NCBI RefSeq assembly: GCF_902493215.1
Contig: NZ_CABUOL010000014.1
Coordinates: 23,102 to 87,101 of the forward strand
Direction of reading: 5' to 3'
DNA: 64,000 nucleotides
DNA from: an uncultured Mediterranea sp.
Lineage (GTDB): Bacteria > Bacteroidota > Bacteroidia > Bacteroidales > Bacteroidaceae
Within the stretch, counting starts at the first letter, position 1, and every line of letters starts with the position of its first letter. Shown here piece after piece: positions 53,451-61,008 of this stretch. The notes under the pieces were generated by a model, which was not told the DNA's origin, did not search any database, and saw only the letters and a list, made by a program, of their open reading frames with translations. Position numbers and translations under genes: made by a program.

Positions 53451-54440
53451 ATGAAATATTCAATCATCATCCCCGTATACAACCGTCCCGATGAAGTGGA
53501 CGAGCTGCTTCAGAGCCTTACCCGACAGACATTCCGGGATTTTGAAGTGCTGGTGGTAGAAGACGGCTCGTCTGTGCCTTGTCGCGACGTGGTCGGGAAA
53601 TACAACGAGCAGTTGCTTCTCCGGTACTTCGAAAAGCCCAACTCCGGTCCCGGTCAGACCCGCAACTATGGTGCCGAACGCAGCCAGGGAGAATATCTCA
53701 TTATCCTCGACTCGGACTGCATCCTCCCTCCGGACTATCTGGCCGCCATAGAAAAAGAACTGCAAACGACTCCCGCAGACGCCTTCGGAGGTCCCGACCG
53801 TGCCCACGAATCGTTCAGCGACATCCAGAAAGCCATCAACTATTCCATGACCTCATTCTTCACGACCGGTGGCATTCGCGGCGGGAAGAAGAAGATGGAC
53901 AAGTTTTATCCCCGCAGTTTCAACATGGGCGTCCGTCGGGAAGTCTACCTGGCGCTGGGCGGCTTTTCGAAGATGCGCTTCGGCGAAGACATCGATTTCA
54001 GCATCCGCATCTTCAAGGCCGGCTACCGCTGCCGCCTCTTTCCCGACGCATGGGTGTACCACAAACGGCGCACGGACCTGAAGAAGTTCTTCAAGCAGGT
54101 ACACAATTCGGGCATCGCTCGCATCAATCTCTATAAGAAGTATCCCGAATCGCTGAAGCTGGTCCACCTGCTCCCGGCTCTCTTCACGTTGGGAACAGCC
54201 GTGTTGCTTATCGGCACGATTTTCTGCCCGTACGCCCCGCTGCCGCTGTTGCTGTATGCCCTGCTGGTATGGACGGATTCAAGTCTGCAGAACCACAGCC
54301 TCCGCATCGGCTTCTACTCCATCGCTGCCGCCTACATCCAACTCATCGGTTACGGCACCGGATTCTGGCGGGCCTGGTGGAACCGTTGCGTCTGCCGGAG
54401 GGGAGAGTTCGAGGCGTTCAAAAAGAACTTTTATAAATAA
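53451..54440 (+). CDS. GT2-family glycosyltransferase with C-terminal membrane segments
   Basis: A 329-residue protein. The GT-A fold begins with YSIIIPVYNRPDEVDELLQS, VVEDGSS, and the metal-binding DSD motif in LIILDSDCILPPDYL. An acceptor-side motif (KMRFGEDIDFSIRIFKAGYR) with the catalytic-type ED follows. Two or three membrane segments lie near 230-310 (LLPALFTLGTAVLLIGTIF). It probably adds a sugar to a lipid-linked or surface glycan. The donor and product are unknown. It has its own promoter and is followed by the heptamer repeat. Confidence 0.88.
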   Translation: MKYSIIIPVYNRPDEVDELLQSLTRQTFRDFEVLVVEDGSSVPCRDVVGKYNEQLLLRYFEKPNSGPGQTRNYGAERSQGEYLIILDSDCILPPDYLAAIEKELQTTPADAFGGPDRAHESFSDIQKAINYSMTSFFTTGGIRGGKKKMDKFYPRSFNMGVRREVYLALGGFSKMRFGEDIDFSIRIFKAGYRCRLFPDAWVYHKRRTDLKKFFKQVHNSGIARINLYKKYPESLKLVHLLPALFTLGTAVLLIGTIFCPYAPLPLLLYALLVWTDSSLQNHSLRIGFYSIAAAYIQLIGYGTGFWRAWWNRCVCRRGEFEAFKKNFYK

Positions 54441-54449
54441 AAGAGAAGT

Positions 54450-54544
54450 GGTGAGCGGTTAACGGTGAGCGGTGAGTATAACCTTATTAACCACTAACCA
54501 CTAACCGCTAACCACTAACCGCTAACCGTTAACCACTAACCGCT
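54450..54544. repeat. heptamer satellite with inverted arms between GT2 and radC genes
   Basis: Four GGTGAGC/GGTTAAC-type heptamers (54450-54477) are followed, after 11 bases, by eight AACCRYT heptamers (54489-54544). The two arms are near-complementary, so the region can fold into a long hairpin and may end transcription of the glycosyltransferase gene. Confidence 0.8.
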
Positions 54545-54553
54545 ACCAACGTC

Positions 54554-55240
54554 ATGGAAAAACTGAACATCAACCAATGGGCGGCCGAAGACCGTCCCCG
54601 CGAGAAAATGATGCAAAAAGGAGCCGAGTCGCTGACCGACGCCGAATTACTGGGTATCCTGATAGGCTCGGGCAATACGGAAGAGAGCGCCGTCAGCCTG
54701 ATGCAACGCATCCTGTCGGCCTGCGACAACAACCTGAACCAGCTGGCCAAATGGGAAGTACGCGACTTTGCCCGCTTCAAAGGCATGGGTCCTGCCAAAA
54801 GCATCACCGTGATGGCTGCCCTCGAACTGGGCAAACGCCGCAACCTGCAAGCACAAGGAGAACGTCTCTCCATCAAAGCATCGACCGACATCTACGACCT
54901 TTTCCATCCGCTGCTATGCGACCTGCCTACCGAAGAGTTCTGGGTGCTGCTGCTCAACCAGGCCGGCAAGGTTATCGACAAAGTCCGCATCAGCCGTGGA
55001 GGAATCGACCAAACCACCGCCGACGTACGGACCATCCTGCGCGAAGCCCTCATCAAGCGGGCCACACAGATTGCCCTGATACACAATCATCCTTCGGGGA
55101 ACGTACGTCCCAGCAACGACGACCTCCGCCTGACGCAAGTCGTACAACGGGCCGCACAGACCATGAACATCCGCCTGATAGACCACCTCATCGTTACCGA
55201 CGGACACTATTATAGTTTCAACGACGAAGGTAACCTATAA
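54554..55240 (+). CDS. radC: RadC/JAB-domain protein
   Basis: A 228-residue protein with a helix-hairpin-helix N-terminal part (SLTDAELLGILIGSGNTEES) and a JAMM/MPN domain (HNHPSGNVRPSNDD, metal-binding His-x-His and Asp). The full-length form is normal for RadC. The older DNA-repair name is doubtful; the family may be a metallo-isopeptidase-like or DNA-processing protein. Its last 6 bases overlap the end of the convergent sigma gene. Confidence 0.92.
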   Translation: MEKLNINQWAAEDRPREKMMQKGAESLTDAELLGILIGSGNTEESAVSLMQRILSACDNNLNQLAKWEVRDFARFKGMGPAKSITVMAALELGKRRNLQAQGERLSIKASTDIYDLFHPLLCDLPTEEFWVLLLNQAGKVIDKVRISRGGIDQTTADVRTILREALIKRATQIALIHNHPSGNVRPSNDDLRLTQVVQRAAQTMNIRLIDHLIVTDGHYYSFNDEGNL

Positions 55241-55807
55241 CCTCATTAAGAGCACCAACAACGGAAGATAATCCTTCAAGTCCTGCGCCAGCAGCTTCAG
55301 TGCCTGCCCGATGCGGTAATCCACCGTTTTGACCGAAACATCCAGCCGCTCTGCAATTTCCTTGTAGGTCATATCCTTGAAACGGTGCATGACGAACGCC
55401 TCCCGATAGCTCTCGGGCAGGCGGTGGATGGCTTCATTCAGCCGCCGGCTCAGTTCCTCGATGCCACAGAGGTCCGATTCCTCCAATACATCTTCTATCA
55501 CATCCCGATAGAACCGGGTATCCGCATCCAGCTTTACTTGTTCCTGCTCAATCCGATTGAGCGCTTTCCGATAGACCATCTTCAGCAGATATTTCACCAA
55601 CGACGTGCGAATCACTTCCTCCTCACGATGTTCCCAAAGCCACAGCAAGGTATCTTGTGCTATTTCCTCAGCGCTCTCCATGCAGACAAACCGTCTTCCG
55701 TATGCACACAACAGGGGATAATATTTTCTGAAGAGCGCATCGAAGGCTTTCGAGTCGCCCTTCCGAAGTCTGTTCAGCAAAATAATATCTGTGTGCACGT
55801 TTTCCAT
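55235..55807 (-). CDS. ECF RNA polymerase sigma factor (PUL3, divergent)
   Basis: Starting at 55807 (MENVHTDIILLNRLRKGDSK) gives 190 residues; the longer frame to 55903 passes a promoter box. Region 2 is at about 20-85 (FRKYYPLLCAYGRRFVCMES then AEEIAQDTLLWLWEHREEE). Region 4 is at about 125-180 (LPESYREAFVMHRFKDMTYK and EIAERLDVSVKTVDYRIGQA). It is divergent from the fecR gene, unlike the co-directional pairs of PUL1 and PUL2. It is most likely the partner of that FecR by proximity. Confidence 0.92.
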   Translation of the reverse strand: MENVHTDIILLNRLRKGDSKAFDALFRKYYPLLCAYGRRFVCMESAEEIAQDTLLWLWEHREEEVIRTSLVKYLLKMVYRKALNRIEQEQVKLDADTRFYRDVIEDVLEESDLCGIEELSRRLNEAIHRLPESYREAFVMHRFKDMTYKEIAERLDVSVKTVDYRIGQALKLLAQDLKDYLPLLVLLMRL

Positions 55808-55836
55808 AATTACTACTTGAATATCCGTTCGATTCG

Positions 55837-55844
55837 CAAAAATA
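55837..55844 (-). promoter_or_regulatory. -7 type box for the PUL3 sigma gene
   Basis: The minus strand reads TATTTTTG, 29 bases before the ATG at 55807. No matching -33 was seen. Confidence 0.45.
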
Positions 55845-56029
55845 GTTTTTTTAATGAGAAAATCTGTTATTCCCACTTCTTTTATTTTCCTTATCAAGCC
55901 CACCGCACTCTTTATTCGAAAATTTCCCGATATCGGGCGGGATAGCAGAATCAGTCATAAATATCAACAATCAGCAAAGTTATTCACAAGAAGCAGAGTT
56001 TTCTTCCAACAACCGGTTTGAAGCACAGA

Positions 56030-56092
56030 GGCCGAATGTTTCAAACATAAGGGGTCTATGTTTCAAACATTCGGCCTTCATGTTTGAAACAT
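56030..56092. repeat. three copies of a 13-bp palindrome ATGTTT(C/G)AAACAT
   Basis: Copies are at 56036-56048, 56058-56070 and 56080-56092 (the third in opposite orientation). GGCCGA before copy 1 and TCGGCC after copy 2 extend these two into a 19-bp stem with a single central mismatch and a 9-base loop. Near-even 22-base spacing (two helical turns) suggests a protein-binding array. Confidence 0.75.
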
Positions 56093-56283
56093 TCCCATAA
56101 AGCCTCTTATTCCTTCCATGACAAAGATATCAAGCCACAAAAGAAACAATAGTAAATATTCACGACAAACCATTTCAACCGGTCATTTTTACCCGCCGCA
56201 CAAAGTGTTAACGTATCATAATTTACAGGATTTTGTTTAGGAACTCCCTTTTCCCGCCTGTCTCTTTAGCAAACGAGTCATTT

Positions 56284-57303
56284 ATGAACGAGCAACAGAC
56301 AAACATAGAGCAACGATTGATCGAGTATTACGAAGGCAAGCTCGAGGGAGAAGCCTACGATGAAGTGAAGGCGTGGATTGCTTCTTCCGAAGACAACCGT
56401 CGGATGGCTCGTCGCATCTATTCTCTCCTGCTGGCCGTGGATGTACACCAGGTACGCAAAGAGATAGATACCGAAAAAGCATTGAAGAAGGTTAAGGGTA
56501 GAAAGATTGCGCAAAAGAAAACCATCAGCTGGTGGGAATGGGGGCAGCGTGCAGCAGCCATCCTTTTCCTCCCGTTGGTGGGCCTTTTGCTCTGGCAGCA
56601 AAACCGAATCGAGCAGAGCGAACCTATGGCCGAAATGCTGGAAGTACGTACCAATCCCGGTATGACCACCCGGCTGAACCTGCCCGACGGCACTTCTGTC
56701 TGCCTCAACTCCGGTTCCACACTGAGTTATCCCTCCCGCTTTACAGGCGACACACGTTCCGTCAGCCTTTCCGGAGAAGCCTACTTCGAAGTGGCTAAAG
56801 ATGCGGAACGCCGGTTCATTGTCCATACCCCCGACCAGTCGGCAGTCGAAGTCTATGGTACCCACTTCAACCTCGAGGCCTACCCCAACGACCCGAACAT
56901 CACCACCACACTGACCGAAGGCAAGGTCGGCTTCCTTTATAAAGAAGGTACTACCACCCGACGGGCGATGCTCGAACCCGGCCAGAAACTGGTTTACGAC
57001 ACCTCCAGCAAAAGTCTGTCCCGTCACCGGACTTCCGGCATCGCCGAACTATCCTGGACAGAAGGGAAAATCATATTCGAAAACACTCCGCTTCCCGAAG
57101 CCCTTCGCATGCTGGGCAAGCGGTTCAATGTAGATTTCATCGTGAAGAATCCCGGCCTGAACACAGACCGTTTTACGGGTACCTTCACCACCCAGCGGTT
57201 GGAAAAAATACTGAGATACTTTGAGATTTCATCCCGCATCCGCTGGCGTTATCTGAACGATCCGGACATCAACCAGGAAAAGATTCGGATAGAAATCTAC
57301 TGA
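56284..57303 (+). CDS. FecR-family anti-sigma factor (PUL3)
   Basis: Starting at 56284 (MNEQQTNIEQRLIEYYEGKL) gives 339 residues; the upstream Met at 56233 adds an unrelated segment. The cytoplasmic part is about 1-85, a transmembrane helix lies near 90-108 (RAAAILFLPLVGLLLW), and the FecR domain has TNPGMTTRLNLPDGTSVCLN, VSLSGEAYFEVAKDAERRF and VEVYGTHFNLEAYP. The C-terminal region (ENTPLPEALRMLGKRFNVDF) is the STN-contact part. Base composition here is like the core genes, unlike the later part of PUL3. Confidence 0.93.
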   Translation: MNEQQTNIEQRLIEYYEGKLEGEAYDEVKAWIASSEDNRRMARRIYSLLLAVDVHQVRKEIDTEKALKKVKGRKIAQKKTISWWEWGQRAAAILFLPLVGLLLWQQNRIEQSEPMAEMLEVRTNPGMTTRLNLPDGTSVCLNSGSTLSYPSRFTGDTRSVSLSGEAYFEVAKDAERRFIVHTPDQSAVEVYGTHFNLEAYPNDPNITTTLTEGKVGFLYKEGTTTRRAMLEPGQKLVYDTSSKSLSRHRTSGIAELSWTEGKIIFENTPLPEALRMLGKRFNVDFIVKNPGLNTDRFTGTFTTQRLEKILRYFEISSRIRWRYLNDPDINQEKIRIEIY

Positions 57304-57387
57304 CCCAGTTGACACTTGTGACTTTAAAATACGAATACTCACACATTAACAGAAAAGCCCATGAAAGACAGAGACCCGTAGCCCTAC

Positions 57388-57469
57388 AAAAAAACATACG
57401 GAAACATGCGCCAACATCTTTCCGTATGAAAAAAGTCCATGAGACACGAACTTTATTTTTTCACTAAAT
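57388..57469 (-). ncRNA. candidate antisense small RNA opposite the PUL3 susC leader
   Basis: The minus-strand interval runs from the start point predicted by the promoter at 57507-57476 to a 10-bp perfect stem (57395-57404, CATACGGAAA, with 57419-57428), with a 14-base loop, followed on the minus strand by seven T (57394-57388). Expected length is about 82 nt. This candidate has both promoter boxes. Ends are estimates; no RNA data. Confidence 0.55.
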
Positions 57470-57475
57470 TCACTA

Positions 57476-57507
57476 CAAAGTTATGAAAAACGACCGTAAT
57501 TTCCAAA
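57476..57507 (-). promoter_or_regulatory. antisense promoter overlapping the PUL3 susC start
   Basis: The minus strand carries TTTG (57507-57504), 20 bases, then TAACTTTG (57483-57476). The -7 box touches the A of the susC ATG at 57483. Both boxes match the Bacteroides consensus. Confidence 0.6.
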
Positions 57508-60500
57508 ACATGGAAATCGGAAGGTCATTGTGGACCTTCACGAAAAAAATTCCTTTAGTTATGAGACTGTTTATTTTTTATCTCTTCTGTTCCATCGGCA
57601 TGCTGCAAGCCGTAGAGACCTACGCGCAAAACGCCCGCCTGTCCCTGAATGTGGAAGAAGAAACCGTAGCCAATGTCCTCCGCCAGATTGAGGATGCCTC
57701 GGATTTCGACTTCTTCTACAACAACTCGCATGTAGATTTGAACCGCCGTGTATCCGTTTCGGCACAAAACAGCGACATTTTCGCAATCTTGAAGGAGATA
57801 TTCGAGGGTACGGAAGTGCGCTACACCGTGCTCGACAAAAAGATTATCCTTTCCACCCAACTGGATGCATCCCCCCAAGGTGTGCAGCAACAAGGTAATG
57901 TAGTAAAAGGAAAAGTGGTGGATGCAAATGGAGAACCTGTTATCGGTGCAACAATCAGAGAAGTTGGAACCGACAACGGTACCGTTACCGATGTCGATGG
58001 AAATTTCACCATCAAGACACAGGCAAACGCTACTTTAGAGGTTTCGTTCATCGGGTATCAATCGCAGACATTAAAGGCTGTTACCGGTAAAGAATTGGCC
58101 GTCAAGCTGATGGAAGATACGGAAATGCTGGACGAAGTAGTTGTGGTTGGATATGGTACACAGAAGAAAGTGAATCTAACAGGTTCGGTTCAAGCTTTAG
58201 AAGGTGACATTATCCAAGACCGCCCAGTCATGAATGTAACCCAAGCTCTACAAGGACAAGTCGCAGGTGTCAATTTTGGATTAGCAACAGACGGAAATGG
58301 ATTCGAGCCAGGAGCTTCACTAAACTTCTCTATCCGGGGGCAAGGTAATGCTTATGTTTTAATTGATGGAGTAGAAGGAAACTTAGATCGATTAAACCCC
58401 AATGACATCGAGTCTATCTCTGTTTTAAAAGATGCTGCCGCTTCTGCCATTTATGGTGCAAGAGCTCCCTATGGTGTTGTTTTAGTCACAACAAAATCTG
58501 GAGGCCGCAATATGAAACCTCAAATAAATTTTTCTGCCAATATCGCAACCTCTAAAATTCACCGCAAACCAGAAATGCTTGATTCATACACTTTTGCAAG
58601 AGTTATGAATGAAGCTGGCATCAACGGAGGAGGTACTGTTTTTAAAGAAGAAACTATTGAACGCATTATTGCATACCAAAATGACCCATCTCTGCCAGAA
58701 ACAGTTCCATCTGCAACCAATCCATCCATTTGGGCAAGTGTAAATGAAAGCAATGCCAACCATGATTGGTATGATGAGTTTTATGGAAATGGATTAAGGA
58801 ATCAAGAAAATATCAGTATTCAAGGTGGTGGGAAAAACACCTCATATTTTATTTCCGCAGGTCACGCTTATGATAGTGGCATTCTCAATTATGATATAAC
58901 CGATTATTATCGCCGTTATAACATAAACTCAAAATTAGATATTGATGTTTCCAAGTGGATGAAATTTACAACCAACACTAGATTAGAATCCACAACTCGA
59001 GAATATGCCAATTTCGACAATCAAGGCAGTTATAATCTGCTGTTTCATCATATTGGAAGAACTTTTCCTACACAGGCTTTAAAATCTCCGAACGGTTACT
59101 ATACGATACAATCTAAAATTCCTTGGGCAAAAGATGCAGGTACGGATAAAACTAACCTAATTACACTAACCCAACGCTTTGCCACAGTTATTACTCCAAT
59201 AAAGGGATGGAATATTAATTTGGATTATTCATTAGCACTAACAGCCCGACGCTTCACATCTGAAAATTTTACCGTTTATGAAGACATGGTTGATGGTACT
59301 ATGATAGCAGGAGGAACCACATTACCTTCATACATATCTAAAGATCAAAAACAAGCTCTGTATCAAACTACCAACATGTACACTTCCTACAATTTTAATA
59401 TAAAAGGCCATGATATAACTCTAATGGGAGGTGTTCAATACGAGCATGAAAATAGTGAATATTTAGCAGGTAGGAAAGATGACCTTATCAATTTTGATGT
59501 CCCATCTTTCTCAACATCTACAGGTACCATCCAATCATTATCAGATGAATTAGCCCACTGGTCGACCGCAGGTGCTTTTTTTAGAATTAACTATAATTAC
59601 AAAAATCGCTATTTACTTGAAGCCAATGGGCGTTATGATGGGACTTCCAAATTCGCCAAAGGTAATCGTTGGGGTTTTTTCCCTTCATTCTCATTAGGGT
59701 GGAATGTTGCGCATGAAGAATTTTGGAGCAAATATCTTGACAAAATCAACAATCTCAAAATTAGAGGTTCATGGGGACAACTTGGAAATCAAGGAACTCC
59801 AAGTAATCCAATAGCTCCTTACCAAGATCTTCCTCTAATGAATGTCGGTTCCAACTTAGGATGGATTATCAATGGAGAAAGGCCTATTTATGTAAATGCT
59901 CCAGCCTTGATAAATCGTAATCTAACATGGGAAACCTCCGAAACATTTGATATCGGTATTGACTTAGGAGCATTAAATAATAGATTAAATATTACAGCTG
60001 ATTACTATATACGCATGACACGCGACAGATTAGGACCTGCACGTGCACTTCCTGCTGTAATCGGTGCAACCTTACCTAAAGAAAACAACTCTGAAATGAG
60101 AACGAATGGATGGGAATTAAGTATTAGTTGGAGAGACCAATTATCATGTGGATTAAATTACTCTATCACGGCAATGCTTTCAGACTATTACAATACAATA
60201 ACAAAATTCAACAACCCAACCAACATTCTCACAACAAATTACTCAGGAGAACGTGTTGGAGATATTTGGGGATTTGAAACAGAAGGACTTATTCAAACCC
60301 AAGAAGAAGCACAAGACATCATGGATAATCAACGGCAATCATATTTTCACCCTACATGGAGAACCGGTGACGTAAAATATAAAGATCTTGATGGGAATGG
60401 TGTTATTGACAAAGGGAAAAACACATTAGAAGATCATGGAGATTTAAAAATTATCGGCAATTCAACTCCACGTTATCAATTTGGGTTAAACCTTGCAGCC

Positions 60501-60998
60501 GATTATAAAAATATAGACTTCTCTATATTCTTCCAAGGAGTTGCCAAACGTGATTTATCACTAACAGGTAATATGTTTTGGGGATTTGCAGGCGCATGGA
60601 ATCAGTGCTCGCTATTTACTGAACATCTGGATTATTATAGAGACAGTGAAGCCACACGATACTGCGGACTTGGGATTAACACAGATGCTTATTTCCCCCG
60701 CCCATACCATACTAATGAGCAGAACAAGAACTATCAAACTCAGACTCGTTATTTACAAAACGGAGCTTATTTGAGACTTAAAAATATACAAATAGGCCAC
60801 ACATTACCTAAAAATATAACCCAATCATTAGCTATAGAAAAAGCTCGTTTCTATGTAACAGGAGAAAACTTAATGACACTCACAGGAAGATTTCCAAAAA
60901 GTTTAGATCCTGAAACGGGTAATATAGGGGGAAGAGGTAATGGTAAATCTTATCCTCCATTAGAAGTTTTCGCATTTGGTATTGACGTTCAATTTTAA
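57483..60998 (+). CDS. susC-like: SusC-family TonB-dependent transporter with STN domain (PUL3), apparently chimeric
   Basis: A 1,171-residue protein: long basic N-terminus with signal/membrane segment (about 25-48), STN domain (about 52-122, LSLNVEEETVANVLRQIEDA), regulatory-like domain (about 140-215, GKVVDANGEPVIGATIREVG), DEVVVVGYGTQKK, plug (FSIRGQGNAYVLIDGVEGNL), barrel and C-terminal strand. The first about 130 residues use G+C-rich codons as in the upstream fecR. The coding from about 57900, and fully from about 58150, is much more A+T-rich, a state that continues through susD and the GH29-like gene. It should import an oligosaccharide, perhaps fucosylated from the neighbour. Confidence 0.95.
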   Translation: MKNDRNFQNMEIGRSLWTFTKKIPLVMRLFIFYLFCSIGMLQAVETYAQNARLSLNVEEETVANVLRQIEDASDFDFFYNNSHVDLNRRVSVSAQNSDIFAILKEIFEGTEVRYTVLDKKIILSTQLDASPQGVQQQGNVVKGKVVDANGEPVIGATIREVGTDNGTVTDVDGNFTIKTQANATLEVSFIGYQSQTLKAVTGKELAVKLMEDTEMLDEVVVVGYGTQKKVNLTGSVQALEGDIIQDRPVMNVTQALQGQVAGVNFGLATDGNGFEPGASLNFSIRGQGNAYVLIDGVEGNLDRLNPNDIESISVLKDAAASAIYGARAPYGVVLVTTKSGGRNMKPQINFSANIATSKIHRKPEMLDSYTFARVMNEAGINGGGTVFKEETIERIIAYQNDPSLPETVPSATNPSIWASVNESNANHDWYDEFYGNGLRNQENISIQGGGKNTSYFISAGHAYDSGILNYDITDYYRRYNINSKLDIDVSKWMKFTTNTRLESTTREYANFDNQGSYNLLFHHIGRTFPTQALKSPNGYYTIQSKIPWAKDAGTDKTNLITLTQRFATVITPIKGWNINLDYSLALTARRFTSENFTVYEDMVDGTMIAGGTTLPSYISKDQKQALYQTTNMYTSYNFNIKGHDITLMGGVQYEHENSEYLAGRKDDLINFDVPSFSTSTGTIQSLSDELAHWSTAGAFFRINYNYKNRYLLEANGRYDGTSKFAKGNRWGFFPSFSLGWNVAHEEFWSKYLDKINNLKIRGSWGQLGNQGTPSNPIAPYQDLPLMNVGSNLGWIINGERPIYVNAPALINRNLTWETSETFDIGIDLGALNNRLNITADYYIRMTRDRLGPARALPAVIGATLPKENNSEMRTNGWELSISWRDQLSCGLNYSITAMLSDYYNTITKFNNPTNILTTNYSGERVGDIWGFETEGLIQTQEEAQDIMDNQRQSYFHPTWRTGDVKYKDLDGNGVIDKGKNTLEDHGDLKIIGNSTPRYQFGLNLAADYKNIDFSIFFQGVAKRDLSLTGNMFWGFAGAWNQCSLFTEHLDYYRDSEATRYCGLGINTDAYFPRPYHTNEQNKNYQTQTRYLQNGAYLRLKNIQIGHTLPKNITQSLAIEKARFYVTGENLMTLTGRFPKSLDPETGNIGGRGNGKSYPPLEVFAFGIDVQF

Positions 60999-61008
60999 CA
61001 ACAAGAAT

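Larger units (their letters stand above)
55808..56283. other. 476-base divergent regulatory gap of PUL3
   Basis: No gene is supported. It contains a sigma-gene promoter box and the palindrome cluster described separately. The stretch before fecR is A+T-rich, with no clear TAnnTTTG box. Confidence 0.6.

Noticed and set aside
54450..54544. CRISPR array or telomere-like repeat
   Set aside because: The units are 7 bases with no spacers and no cas genes nearby; the chromosome is not expected to have telomeres.
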